A stretch of 64,000 bases of DNA from Daejeonella sp. (GTDB lineage: Bacteria > Bacteroidota > Bacteroidia > Sphingobacteriales > Sphingobacteriaceae). Shown here piece after piece: positions 1 to 8,761 of this stretch (positions are counted from its first letter, which is position 1; every line of letters starts with the position of its first letter). The DNA lies in the NCBI RefSeq assembly GCF_030695525.1, contig NZ_JAUYSS010000008.1:1-64000 (forward strand). Reading direction: 5' to 3'. The notes below the pieces were generated by a model. That model was not told the origin of the DNA. It did not search any database and was given only the letters and a program-made list of their open reading frames with translations. The position numbers and the translations under genes were made by a program.

Positions 1-120
1 AAGCAGTCCCGAAACTTCGGGACAGCGGCGGCATTTATTCGTTTTTGTCTATTGTTTTTAAGGTACTCATGGTCTCGTCGTTCCTCCTCGGCATGTTTCT
101 TTTCTGCTGCAGGAAAAGAG
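1..120. repeat. Remnant of intergenic repeat (second copy near 23.7 kb)
   Basis: The window opens with a perfect hairpin at 6-23 (GTCCCGA / TCGGGAC). Then comes the word AGCGGCGGCATTT (24-36) and a second hairpin at 98-119 with arms TCTTTTC / GAAAAGA around the loop TGCTGCAG. The same word and loop occur together at 23709-23749, so this is a diverged or interrupted copy of the right part of that element. The two parts lie about 60 bp apart here and almost adjacent there. No gene is seen in 1-211. Confidence 0.6.
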
Positions 121-211
121 AATAATTATGAGTTAAGAATATGATCTTCAGTACTACAATTCAAATTTTTCTGGAAACTAATGATCAAGTGCATTCAATT
201 TTATTCCAAAA

Positions 212-964
212 TTAAAATCTGATCTTAAAATCCTCTTTACTCTGCGCTCTTCTAACAAAAACCAATCCTATCCAAAACAAATCAATTGTAACACTCACTT
301 CAGGATTGGATTTAATTTCTTGCCAGGCAGATCTCATTTCCCGGTTCCGGTAAATATCCTCAAAGACCATCATTGAATGGTTGCTCATCTTGGGCAGACA
401 GCTTTTAAAATAGTTCAGGATAGATTCACTGGAATGTTTTCCATCAATGAGAATGAAATCAAGTTCAGAAATTCCTTCAAAGAGTATTGGCAATAATTCA
501 TCCACATTCCCAGAGAGTAGTTCAGTATTGTAGATGTTTAGCTTTTGGAGATTCTCCTTTGCGATTGTTAAGGCTCCAGAATTTTCCATTATGCTGACAT
601 GTCTTGCTCCGGGTGCTGCTTTTGCAAGATATGCAGTAGTAATTCCGGGAGATGTACCCAATTCGATAATAGTTCTGGGATTTAGATCTGCTACAAGCCG
701 GTAAAGAAGTTGAGCAAGTTTGGCAGGTGTTGAGACATTCTTTGCCACATGGTATAATGCAACAGTCTCAGCATTGATTATCCAACATTCATCCTGCCTT
801 AAATTATTTCTTAATTGTTCTATTTCCTGATAAACTTTTTTGGCATGAAAATCGTAAATAACTTCATCAAGAAGCCGATAAACAAAGGGGGAATGAATTC
901 CATGACGGTTTTTGGCCTTAGACCAATGCTTCAGGAAATTCATTGCCATTGACAGATTAAACAT
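212..964 (-). CDS. Class I SAM-dependent O-methyltransferase-like protein
   Basis: A putative S-adenosylmethionine-dependent methyltransferase; the substrate cannot be told. The central Rossmann core has a motif-I-like IIELGTSPGITTAYLA and a later FILIDGKHSSESI strand followed by an acidic residue, as in the O-methyltransferase/MTase_24 type. The N-terminal helical part (KNRHGIHSPFVY) is seen in many Bacteroidota homologues. The frame stays open upstream to 1063, but the extra 33 residues are translated from short imperfect repeats (gagatttgag, gatatgag). I therefore start at the ATG at 964; 949 or 943 are alternatives. It is transcribed divergently from the SirB1-like gene. Confidence 0.7.
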   Translation of the reverse strand: MFNLSMAMNFLKHWSKAKNRHGIHSPFVYRLLDEVIYDFHAKKVYQEIEQLRNNLRQDECWIINAETVALYHVAKNVSTPAKLAQLLYRLVADLNPRTIIELGTSPGITTAYLAKAAPGARHVSIMENSGALTIAKENLQKLNIYNTELLSGNVDELLPILFEGISELDFILIDGKHSSESILNYFKSCLPKMSNHSMMVFEDIYRNREMRSAWQEIKSNPEVSVTIDLFWIGLVFVRRAQSKEDFKIRF

Positions 965-1070
965 GGGCTTAAAGATAGTTTGCAGATTTGAGATTTGAGA
1001 TATGAGTTGTGAGACATTAGATATGAGATGCTGGCAGGCAATAGCTAATAAGAACAAATACATTTTTGCG

Positions 1071-1078
1071 TAAATTTG
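1071..1078 (+). promoter_or_regulatory. Bacteroidota -7 promoter element TAAATTTG
   Basis: An exact match to the phylum consensus TAnnTTTG ends 9 nt before the ATG at 1088. The transcript would have a very short leader. No convincing TTTG -33 box is seen. Confidence 0.5.
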
Positions 1079-1087
1079 TAATTAGCA

Positions 1088-1972
1088 ATGAATGAGAAGG
1101 AAGTAGAATCACTAATTAAATTACTCGACGACCCGGACACAGAGATATCCCGTCATGTGGAAGATAAATTATTATCCTACGGCAATGAGGTTATTGAATA
1201 TCTGGAAAATGCCTGGTCACAGTCGCTGGATACCATTCTGCAGGAAAGGATAGAAAACCTTGTCCACAAAATTCAGTTCCAGAATGTTAAGCGTGAGCTT
1301 GAATTATGGCATATGGGTGGATCTTTTGACCTCCTGCAGGGTATGCTGATCATCAATAAATACCAGTATCCTGATCTTGATGAACAAAAAGTCATCAATC
1401 AGATTGAGGATATTAAGCGGGATATCTGGATGCAGATGATCTATGAAATGAGTGCGGTTGAAAAGGTGAAATTAATCAATCACATATTCTATGGTGCTTA
1501 TGGGTTTTCGGGCAATACTACTAACCATCAGGATCCACAAAATTCTTACCTGAGCCAGGTTCTTGAAAGTAAAAAAGGAAACCAGATTCTGCTTGCAGTG
1601 ATTTATTCAATCATAGCCCAAAAGCTGGACATCCCTGTCTATGGAGTAAACCTGCCACAACATTTCATTCTGGCCTATGTGGATGAACATCCTACAGAAG
1701 ACTTCCATGTATCCCAAAATGTATTTGAGAACAGTATCCTGTTTTATATCAATGCCTTTAACAAGGGCTTTATTTTTGGCCGAAAAGATGTGGATGCATT
1801 CTTAAAACAATTGAATCTGAAACCGCTTAACCATTTCTATGAGCCCTGCAGCAATACTGAAATCATCCAGAGGGTACTCAGAAACCTGATCAGTGCTTAT
1901 GAAAAACTTTCGGCTGTTGAAAAGGTAGCGGAGTTGGAAGAATTGCTTGCGATTTTCCCGGAACCGAGGTAG
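1088..1972 (+). CDS. SirB1/transglutaminase-like family protein
   Basis: A cytoplasmic protein of 294 residues. Residues 1-60 look like a short HEAT-type helical repeat. From about residue 90 the sequence follows the SirB1 N-terminal/Transglut_core2 family, with NSYLSQVLESKKGN followed by IPVYGVNLPQHFILAY, the block that in the family reads roughly NSYLNxVLxRRxGxP...GVGLPGHFL. These proteins share a papain-like fold, but their reaction is not established. The catalytic cysteine usual in transglutaminases is not evident here, so a non-enzymatic role is possible. A TAnnTTTG element lies just upstream and the stop runs into word repeats shared with the convergent prfB. Confidence 0.7.
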   Translation: MNEKEVESLIKLLDDPDTEISRHVEDKLLSYGNEVIEYLENAWSQSLDTILQERIENLVHKIQFQNVKRELELWHMGGSFDLLQGMLIINKYQYPDLDEQKVINQIEDIKRDIWMQMIYEMSAVEKVKLINHIFYGAYGFSGNTTNHQDPQNSYLSQVLESKKGNQILLAVIYSIIAQKLDIPVYGVNLPQHFILAYVDEHPTEDFHVSQNVFENSILFYINAFNKGFIFGRKDVDAFLKQLNLKPLNHFYEPCSNTEIIQRVLRNLISAYEKLSAVEKVAELEELLAIFPEPR

Positions 1973-2127
1973 GAACCAAAAGTCAAAAAGACCCAAGAAC
2001 CAAGAGCCAGGATTCAAGACAGTTTACAGGTAAATTAAAATGATGAGTATCAGAACTAAAATCCTGGATACGTTTTAAACTACTTATTCAATATCCGTCT
2101 TGGTTCTTGGCTCTTGATACTTGGTTC
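1972..2127. repeat. Convergent-gene spacer made of word repeats
   Basis: The spacer holds imperfect repeats of CCAAGAACCAAGAGCC after the SirB1-like stop. Their inverse, TTGGTTCTTGGCTCTTG, precedes the prfB stop (2100-2126). The two halves could fold into a long imperfect stem and act as a bidirectional terminator, though there is no U-tract. Confidence 0.5.
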
Positions 2128-2130
2128 TCC

Positions 2131-3208
2131 TTAAAATTCCATCAAATAAGCCTTCAAAAATTCATCCAAATCTCCGTCGAGCACAGCCTGAGCATTTGAA
2201 GTTTCGTAATTTGTCCGAAGATCCTTCACGAGTTTATATGGGTGAAGAACGTAATTTCTGATCTGTGATCCCCATTCTATCTTTTTCTTATTCCCTTCAA
2301 TCGTAGCAGAAGCTTCCTGACGTTTACGCATTTCAGCCTCATAAAGCTGAGACTTTAGTAAGCGAATTGCATTCTCTTTGTTTTGTAACTGTGATCTGGA
2401 TTCCTGATTTTTGATGATAATGCCCGATGGTTTGTGATATAAACGAACGGCAGTTTCAACCTTGTTCACATTCTGTCCGCCAGCACCGCCTGAACGGAAA
2501 GTTTCAAATTCAATATCGGCTGGATTGACATAGATCTCGATCGTATCATCTACAAGGGGATAAACATAAACTGAAGCAAAAGATGTATGACGTTTTGCAT
2601 TTGAATCAAATGGAGAGATCCTTACCAACCGGTGAACACCGTTCTCCCCTTTCAGGTAACCGTATGCAAAATTACCTTCAAACTGAATAGTAACTGTTTT
2701 GATTCCTGCTACATCACCCTCCTGAATATCCTGTTCTGAAACCTTAAAACCATGCTTCTCTCCCCACATCACATACATTCTCAACAGCATGGATGCCCAG
2801 TCGCAGCTTTCAGTACCACCTGCTCCGGCAGTAATCTGCATTACCGCATTTAACTGATCTTCTTCTGAGCTGAGCATATTTTTGAACTCAAGCTCTTCAA
2901 CCTTCTTTAAGGTGATTTCATACTGCTCTTTGACTTCAGCTTCTGTTGCATCACCCGATTGAAAGAAATCAAGCATTACGGCAGCATCTTCCACAGAAGC
3001 TTCTGCAGCCTGAAATTCATCCGTCCATTTTTTCTTGGAATTGATAGAATGCAATGATTTTTCGGCCTCCTTGGGATCATCCCAGAAATCGGGCCTTAGG
3101 GCTATATCCTGTTCGTTCTTGAGATCATCTAATTTCTTGTCGATGTCAAAGATGCCTCCTCAGAGACGTTATTCTGTCTCTTAAATCCGTAATATTTTCT
3201 TTGGTCAT
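2131..3208 (-). CDS. prfB: Peptide chain release factor 2, programmed +1 frameshift
   Basis: RF2 recognises UGA/UAA and triggers peptide release. The long frame contains the anticodon-like SPF (RISPFDSN) and the catalytic GGQ ([12 protein letters not shown]). It lacks a normal start, beginning with a TTG inside the family's coiled-coil domain. The missing N-terminus lies in another frame: ATG at 3208, 20 codons, then CTT TGA C at 3145-3151, preceded 3 nt upstream by AGGAGG (3155-3160). This is the canonical RF2 autoregulatory site, where low RF2 lets ribosomes skip one base at UGA. A +1 shift restores [20 protein letters not shown] and a protein of about 358 residues, the normal RF2 length. 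A TATTTTTG -7 element (minus strand, 3213-3220) precedes the ATG. Confidence 0.96.
3145..3160 (-). promoter_or_regulatory. prfB +1 recoding site (SD-like AGGAGG and CTT-TGA-C)
   Basis: AGGAGG (minus strand, 3155-3160), a 3-nt spacer, then CTT (3149-3151), the in-frame UGA (3146-3148) and C (3145). Spacing and slippery codon match the classical RF2 feedback frameshift signal. Confidence 0.95.
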
Positions 3209-3212
3209 AATG

Positions 3213-3220
3213 CAAAAATA
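3213..3220 (-). promoter_or_regulatory. -7 promoter element TATTTTTG for prfB
   Basis: Minus-strand TATTTTTG matches TAnnTTTG and ends 4 nt before the prfB ATG. On the plus strand CATCTTTG at 3231-3238 is a one-mismatch element that could serve the divergent lipoprotein gene. Confidence 0.45.
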
Positions 3221-3260
3221 GAAAAATTTGCATCTTTGGTATCGCCCTAAATAATTAATC

Positions 3261-3995
3261 TTGAGAAATTACATCCTGATGTTTATGCTTGCCCTGTTAT
3301 TACAGGCCTGTAACTCCAATGAAAAAAAAGTACCGGCCGCCGATACGGTAACAAGTAAGGCCAGTGCTCCACTGCTAAATAAAACTCCGATCGATTTCAA
3401 AGGTTTATATGTCTTTGGTAATGAAGTAAATACCTTTCAGGAATGTGCTAATCAAAAGATTTTCTGGGTAAATGATAGCCTGGTGGATATGCGTAAACCC
3501 TATGAAGAGTCAGACAAATTCTTATCCTATCCCTATGAAAGTGTGTATGCTGAAGTTAAAGGTTATTTATCCGGAAAATCATCTTTAGGCTATGCCTCAG
3601 AATATGAGAATGTATTGGTCATTACAGAAATAATTAAGATTGAACCAAAAAACTTCCGAACCGACTGTTATAATTATGAGTTCATTGCTTTAGGCAATGA
3701 ACCGTTCTGGTCGCTGGACATCATTCCCTTCGAAAAGCGCATAGTTTTAAAGGATGTTGCTGAGGAAAAAGTGATGGAATTTTTCTATTCTCCAGCCAAT
3801 ATCAGCGGAGGACTTTATCACTACACTGCTACAAATCCGAAAAATGAAAAACTTGAAGTTCTGATCAGAAAAGAAAAATGCAGTGATGGAATGTCTGATC
3901 GTAAGTATAATTACTCGGCAGAAATCAGACTGAACGGGAAAATTTTGAAAGGATGTGCGATCAGGAAGGGTGAGATTTTTGATGACCGTCCTTGA
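3261..3995 (+). CDS. NlpE-like/COG3650-type lipoprotein of unknown function
   Basis: A predicted lipoprotein. With the TTG start at 3261 the leader reads MRNYILMFMLALLLQAC, with a positive residue, a hydrophobic stretch and lipobox cysteine 17. The ATG at 3279 would remove the positive N-region, and a stop lies just upstream of the TTG. The middle (GLYVFGNEVNTFQEC, then FWVND) resembles NlpE-type domains. The second half (FIALGNEPFWSLDI) carries the GNEPFW motif of COG3650-type envelope proteins. Its function is not known; a sensor or envelope stress role is only a guess from NlpE. It ends near a strong palindrome at 4025-4057. Confidence 0.65.
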   Translation: MRNYILMFMLALLLQACNSNEKKVPAADTVTSKASAPLLNKTPIDFKGLYVFGNEVNTFQECANQKIFWVNDSLVDMRKPYEESDKFLSYPYESVYAEVKGYLSGKSSLGYASEYENVLVITEIIKIEPKNFRTDCYNYEFIALGNEPFWSLDIIPFEKRIVLKDVAEEKVMEFFYSPANISGGLYHYTATNPKNEKLEVLIRKEKCSDGMSDRKYNYSAEIRLNGKILKGCAIRKGEIFDDRP

Positions 3996-4004
3996 TCCGG
4001 GGGT

Positions 4005-4057
4005 AAGGCTGACAGGGTTTTGATAAGGCTGACAGGGTTTTGAACCCTGTCAGCCTT
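4005..4057. terminator. Palindromic repeat between convergent genes
   Basis: An 18-nt unit (AAGGCTGACAGGGTTTTG) occurs twice in tandem (4005-4022 and 4025-4042). The second copy is followed at once by its inverse, giving a perfect 15-bp stem (4025-4039 / 4043-4057) with loop TTG. It lies between the convergent lipoprotein and M16 genes and probably acts as a terminator in both directions. The unit resembles repeats scattered in Bacteroidota intergenic DNA. Confidence 0.6.
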
Positions 4058-4062
4058 TGCCC

Positions 4063-5466
4063 TTAAAAACCGTCTGCCTTTATTTGCTTTTCAGTTACAG
4101 GTCCGTATTTCGCGGCAATGCTTTTGATATCTTCCGATTTTCCAATCAGTACAAATTGTAAATTCTCTCTTGGAAAATACTTATTGATAATCTCCTTCGA
4201 TTTTGCGACTGTTAGTCCGTCGACATTAGTCTGGAAATTATTTATGAAAGATTCGTTAAATCCATACCAGAACATTTGAGTTAACAAACCGGCCAGCTGG
4301 CTTGCGGTTTCATATTTCGGCGGAAACTGCCCTTTGACATAATTCTTGGCTGAAGTCAGGGTATTCTCATCAAATCCATTTTTATGCAGACTATCAAGTA
4401 CTTCTAATGCCTTATCCAGCGTAGCCTGAGTCGTTTTTGTTGCCGTAAAAGTTGATATCGAGAATGTTCCTGAAGTCTTCAAAGGAATAAAACCACTTCT
4501 CGCTCCATAAGTGAGTCCCGAATTTACACGAAGCTCATCATTTAACCAGGAAGTGAAGCGGCCCCCAAAAACAGTATTCACCACATCAATCGCCACAAAA
4601 TCAGGATTGTCACGACGAATACCCAGTCCACCAATATAAAGGGTGGTCTCACGTGCATCTTCCTTATTGACCAGCAGTACCCTGGATGTTTGGATTGATT
4701 TAACCGGCTGAGCAGCAAGATTCTTCTGTACAAGAACAGACTTTTTCCAGTTTCCAAACAAATTTCTTAGACGGGTTTTCATTTCCTTCGAATTGAAATC
4801 ACCCACAATGGCAATTGCAGATCCCTGCGGACCATAATTTGATTTATAAAAATCCCTCAAATCTTCGATGATAAATTTTCCAACACTAGCCGGACTTCCG
4901 CTTACCGGATTGGCATAGACGTGATCCCCGAAAATAAATTTATCCCAGTAGGCATTAATCACATTTCTCGGACTAAGTTTTGCCTGATCCAGACTTGAAA
5001 GGACACGTTTCCGTTCCTTTTCGAATTCTTCCTGATCAAAGACAGGGTCGACCAAAACTTCTTTTAAAATTGGAAGTACTTTCTCTAAATCTTTTGCAGC
5101 AAACTTTGAAGAAATTCCTGCAGATTCTTTGTTTGCATAAGTATTCAGACTTGCGCCTATAAAGTCAAGTTCCTCTTCTATTTTAGTCTTGCTGTAACTC
5201 TTTGTTCCATATTGTAAACCTGCAGCCGTTAAACTGGCCAATCCTGATTTGGATCCATCGTATATCGATCCTGCGGGAATTATAGCCGATAAGCTGATTA
5301 CAGGAACTTCATGCTGCTCCATTAAATAAATGGTCAAACCATTGGGCAGAATAAATTTCTCATAAGCCGGTACTTTAAAAGCTGCCGGTGTATTCTGGGC
5401 GATTGCTGTACTGCATATCATCAAAGCAGTAAGAACAATGCTGGTATAATTTTTTAAGTTCTTCAT
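4063..5466 (-). CDS. M16 family peptidase, non-catalytic-type subunit
   Basis: A periplasmic M16 (insulinase/processing-peptidase) homologue with an N-terminal signal peptide (MKNLKNYTSIVLTALMICST..AQ). Where active members carry HxxEH, this protein has GLASLTAAGLQYGT, so the zinc-binding motif is gone. The C-terminal half keeps the Arg-Tyr pair used for substrate binding (RVNSGLTYGARS). It is probably the partner of the upstream intact M16 gene, as alpha pairs with beta in two-subunit M16B enzymes. Start chosen at the ATG at 5466: the signal peptide begins there and a GGAGG lies about 9 nt upstream. The frame extends to 5484, overlapping the upstream gene. Confidence 0.85.
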   Translation of the reverse strand: MKNLKNYTSIVLTALMICSTAIAQNTPAAFKVPAYEKFILPNGLTIYLMEQHEVPVISLSAIIPAGSIYDGSKSGLASLTAAGLQYGTKSYSKTKIEEELDFIGASLNTYANKESAGISSKFAAKDLEKVLPILKEVLVDPVFDQEEFEKERKRVLSSLDQAKLSPRNVINAYWDKFIFGDHVYANPVSGSPASVGKFIIEDLRDFYKSNYGPQGSAIAIVGDFNSKEMKTRLRNLFGNWKKSVLVQKNLAAQPVKSIQTSRVLLVNKEDARETTLYIGGLGIRRDNPDFVAIDVVNTVFGGRFTSWLNDELRVNSGLTYGARSGFIPLKTSGTFSISTFTATKTTQATLDKALEVLDSLHKNGFDENTLTSAKNYVKGQFPPKYETASQLAGLLTQMFWYGFNESFINNFQTNVDGLTVAKSKEIINKYFPRENLQFVLIGKSEDIKSIAAKYGPVTEKQIKADGF

Positions 5467-5470
5467 CTCT

Positions 5471-6784
5471 TTATTCCTCCACATTTGCTTTTAATATCCC
5501 TACCGTTCGGTTTGACTTTTTGAAATACTCATTCGCCACACGCTTTACATCCTCAAGGCTAACCTTCGAAAACTCTGCCGGTGCATCAAACATCTTACGG
5601 TAGTCGCCAAAGAAAAGCTCATAAGTGCCGATATTATTTGATTTGCCATTAATGGTCTCAAGCTGTCCGTAGAATTCCATCAGCTTCTGGTTCTTAATCT
5701 TTTGTAGTTCCAGGTCAGTGATTCCATCCTTTTTGATTTTCTCGATCTCAGTGTAAATTGCGTTTTCAATATCCGATTCCTCAACATCCTTTGCAGCCAA
5801 AGCATAGATCATAAAGAGGTTAGGATCAAAGCTTTCGCTGAAATCAGTACCGACCATAGTAGCCAGTTGCTTTTTATCGACCAGCTCTGTATGTAATCGT
5901 GATGAATTACCGCTTGATAGCACTGAACTCAGGATACTCAGTGGATAAAAATCCTTACTTGTTGCTTCCGGTGTGTGGTATCCAATCATTAAATGAGGGC
6001 TTGGAACCTCCTTTTGAGTATAGATCCTTCGCTCACCTGTTTGAGGAGGTTCAACCAGATGTACAGGTTTTGGAAGATCACTGGCAGGAATTTGAGCCAT
6101 ATACTTTTCAGCCAGAAGCTTAACCTCAGCCACTTTTACATTCCCGGAAACTACCACCACACAATTGTTAGGTGCATAATAGGTTTTGAAATATTTCTCC
6201 AGATCATCTTTAGTCCAGTTTTTGATGTCAGTTTCATACCCTATAACTGTCCAATGGTAGGAATGTTCCTGAAAAGCTGTCGCATAAACTGCATCATTCA
6301 ACATATTCCATGGTGAGTTTTCAAGAGCTGTACTCCGCTCTGACAACACCACTCCACGCTCACTTTCAATCATTTTCGGATCGATGCTAAGGCTGGAAAT
6401 ACGGTCGGATTCGAGGTCAAAAATGGTTTCCATTGCACCTACAGGAAACCAATTAGTATAAACAGTGACATTTTGTGTGGTATAGGCATTATTTGCGCCT
6501 CCATTAAACTCCATGGTCTGATCGAACATCTTGGGTCCGAATTTTTTTGAACCATTAAACATCATATGCTCAAAGAAATGGGATAATCCGGTAATACCGG
6601 GATATTCATTCCTTGAACCTACCTTATAAAAAAGGTACATATTGGCATTGGGAATAGAACTATCCTCAAGAACCAGAAATTTCATGCCGTTATTTAAGGT
6701 AAATGTCTTTACATCATCGGCCTTAGTTTGTGCAGACAGGGGAATCCAGCAGCCCAGAAGCAGAATACTTAGTAATCTTTTCAT
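5471..6784 (-). CDS. M16 family zinc metallopeptidase, catalytic subunit
   Basis: A secreted or periplasmic zinc peptidase of 437 residues. The signal peptide is MKRLLSILLLGCWIPLSAQ. The inverted zinc motif HFFEH (GLSHFFEHMMFNGSKKFG, about residues 64-80) supplies the two histidines and the catalytic glutamate. A downstream glutamate in the ALENSPWN/ESERG region is the likely third ligand. It is the first gene of a two-gene unit, ending 4 nt before the start of the non-catalytic homologue. Its natural substrate is unknown; the family cuts oligopeptides and small proteins in a closed chamber. Confidence 0.9.
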   Translation of the reverse strand: MKRLLSILLLGCWIPLSAQTKADDVKTFTLNNGMKFLVLEDSSIPNANMYLFYKVGSRNEYPGITGLSHFFEHMMFNGSKKFGPKMFDQTMEFNGGANNAYTTQNVTVYTNWFPVGAMETIFDLESDRISSLSIDPKMIESERGVVLSERSTALENSPWNMLNDAVYATAFQEHSYHWTVIGYETDIKNWTKDDLEKYFKTYYAPNNCVVVVSGNVKVAEVKLLAEKYMAQIPASDLPKPVHLVEPPQTGERRIYTQKEVPSPHLMIGYHTPEATSKDFYPLSILSSVLSSGNSSRLHTELVDKKQLATMVGTDFSESFDPNLFMIYALAAKDVEESDIENAIYTEIEKIKKDGITDLELQKIKNQKLMEFYGQLETINGKSNNIGTYELFFGDYRKMFDAPAEFSKVSLEDVKRVANEYFKKSNRTVGILKANVEE

Positions 6785-6885
6785 TAATTTATATTGGTCA
6801 GGTTGGAAATTAGTTCAAATTAATAGATATAAAATCTAATTTTACTATAATAGACCATTTTTTCTTTATCCACTTATCTGATCAT

Positions 6886-8532
6886 ATGCTTCCAAGAATA
6901 AATTTCTGCTCTACAAATGCGTATAATGCACTTTTAAACCATTTTGAACAGATGAAAAAAGAGCCGCTCCGGGATCTTTTTAAAAACCCAAAACGCTTTG
7001 AACAGTTTTCAATCAGCTTTGGTGATATTTTGCTCGACTATTCTAAAAACCGCATTAATTCCCAAACTCATGATTTATTACTGCAATTGGCTGAAGAATG
7101 TGGGCTAAAAGAGGCGATAAACCAGCAGTTTAAGGGAGATCGAATTAATGAAACTGAAGGTAGGGCTGTTCTTCATACGGCATTGCGCAATCCCGGCAGG
7201 ACAGGCTTCATGCTTGACGGAAAAGATATTTTACCTGATATCCACAACGTATTGGATAAAATGGAACAGTTTTCTAATCAGGTTATTTCAGGAGAATGGA
7301 TGGGATATACAGCTAAATCTATTACGGATATTGTTAATATAGGTATAGGGGGGTCTGATTTGGGTCCGGTGATGGTTACTGAAGCTTTAAAAGCCTACAG
7401 CAATCATCTTAAGCTCCATTTTGTTTCCAATGTAGATGGTTCGCACATCGCCGAAGCGCTCAAAAATCTTGATCCCGAAACCACACTTTTCATGATCGCT
7501 TCAAAAACCTTCACTACCCAGGAAACGATGGCCAATGCTTATTCGGCACGCGACTGGTTTTTAAGGAACGGAGGAAATGAGACAGCCGTTGCGAAACATT
7601 TTGTAGCAATTTCTACAAATGAAGCAGGGGTAGCGAAATTCGGGATTGATACGGCCAATATGTTTGAATTCTGGGATTGGGTTGGAGGGCGATATTCGCT
7701 TTGGAGTGCTATCGGACTCAGTATTGCCTGCGGAATAGGATTTAAAAATTTTAAAGAATTACTTGCCGGAGCACATGAAGCCGATAATCATTTTCGTAAT
7801 AGTGATTTCAGGGAAAACATACCGGTTACTCTTGCATTGCTGGGGATCTGGTACACCAATTTTTTTGGTGCCGAAAGTCAGGCGATTCTTCCTTACGACC
7901 AGTATATGCACCGTTTTGCTGCCTATTTCCAACAAGGGGATATGGAGAGCAATGGCAAATCCAACGACCGAAATGGTAATCCTGTAAATTATCAAACCGG
8001 ACCAGTAATCTGGGGGGAGCCTGGCACCAATGGTCAGCATGCATTCTATCAACTCATCCATCAGGGTACAAAACTGATACCCTGTGACTTTATAGCCCCG
8101 GCGCAAAGCCATAATCCAATTGCTAATCATCATCAGTTATTACTTTCCAATTTCTTTGCTCAAACAGAGGCATTGATGAATGGTAAGAGCAGAGTAGAAG
8201 TTGAAGAAGAGTTAAAATCCGCCGGCAAGAGTGCACAGGAAATTGAAAAATTGGCTCCATTCAAAGTTTTTGAAGGAAATAGGCCAACCAATTCAATCCT
8301 GATTAAAAAAATTACTCCCTTCACCTTAGGTTCGCTAATCGCGATATACGAACATAAAATATTTGTTCAGGGCATAATCTGGAATATTTTTAGTTATGAT
8401 CAGTGGGGTGTTGAGCTTGGGAAGCAACTGGCAGGACGTATTCTTCCGGAACTGGAAGATGATCAGCCTGTAGACGGTCATGATGCTTCAACCAATGGCT
8501 TGATTAATCAGTATAAGGTTTGGAGGAATTAA
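6886..8532 (+). CDS. pgi: Glucose-6-phosphate isomerase
   Basis: Interconverts glucose-6-phosphate and fructose-6-phosphate in the cytoplasm. Its length (548) is that of the long enterobacterial/eukaryotic-type PGI. Both family signatures are visible, [14 protein letters not shown] and [14 protein letters not shown], as is the phosphate-binding GIGGSDLGP and SNVDGSH. The ATG at 6886 gives the usual MLPRIN-type N-terminus. It is divergent from the M16 pair and stands alone. Its 3' spacer (8533-8760) starts with purine-rich word repeats and then holds an inverted-repeat element. Confidence 0.97.
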   Translation: MLPRINFCSTNAYNALLNHFEQMKKEPLRDLFKNPKRFEQFSISFGDILLDYSKNRINSQTHDLLLQLAEECGLKEAINQQFKGDRINETEGRAVLHTALRNPGRTGFMLDGKDILPDIHNVLDKMEQFSNQVISGEWMGYTAKSITDIVNIGIGGSDLGPVMVTEALKAYSNHLKLHFVSNVDGSHIAEALKNLDPETTLFMIASKTFTTQETMANAYSARDWFLRNGGNETAVAKHFVAISTNEAGVAKFGIDTANMFEFWDWVGGRYSLWSAIGLSIACGIGFKNFKELLAGAHEADNHFRNSDFRENIPVTLALLGIWYTNFFGAESQAILPYDQYMHRFAAYFQQGDMESNGKSNDRNGNPVNYQTGPVIWGEPGTNGQHAFYQLIHQGTKLIPCDFIAPAQSHNPIANHHQLLLSNFFAQTEALMNGKSRVEVEEELKSAGKSAQEIEKLAPFKVFEGNRPTNSILIKKITPFTLGSLIAIYEHKIFVQGIIWNIFSYDQWGVELGKQLAGRILPELEDDQPVDGHDASTNGLINQYKVWRN

Positions 8533-8760
8533 GCTGAAAGGGGAAAGCTCAAAGGGGAAACTAAAAGGGAAAAGCTTCTCACCCACCGTCATTGCGAACA
8601 CGTGAACCGTCATTTCGAACACGTGAGTACTATTCTTCAATTTTCAAGAATTTTGACGCGTGGAGAAATCTGTTGAGATGGAAAATGGTTTGAACTTGAT
8701 AAATCATGCTCTAATAAACAGATTCCTCAGTCGTGCCTCCTTCGGAATGACGGTAAAAAA
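8533..8760. repeat. Word repeats plus inverted-repeat element (copy 1 of 3)
   Basis: Directly after the pgi stop come imperfect AAAGGGGAAAGCT repeats (8534-8577). Then follows an element whose ends are ACCGTCATTTCGAA (8606-8619) and TTCGGAATGACGGT (8741-8754), inverse to each other with one mismatch. Its left end is partly duplicated (ACCGTCATT also at 8585). Internal words GAGAAATCT and CAGATTCCTC are again inverse. Related elements lie at 39159-39292 and 40638-40777. Confidence 0.7.
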
Positions 8761-8761
8761 T

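Noticed and set aside
964-1063. N-terminal extension of the methyltransferase
   Set aside because: The extra residues are encoded by spacer word repeats; the conserved region begins at or after 964.
2131-3054. prfB starting at 3054 (TTG) as an ordinary 307-residue gene
   Set aside because: It would lack the N-terminal domain; the 20-codon frame with CTT-TGA-C and the SD-like AGGAGG upstream gives the standard full-length RF2.
3146-3148. Sequencing error or decay in prfB at the internal stop
   Set aside because: The stop lies exactly in the known recoding context, so it is programmed rather than damage.
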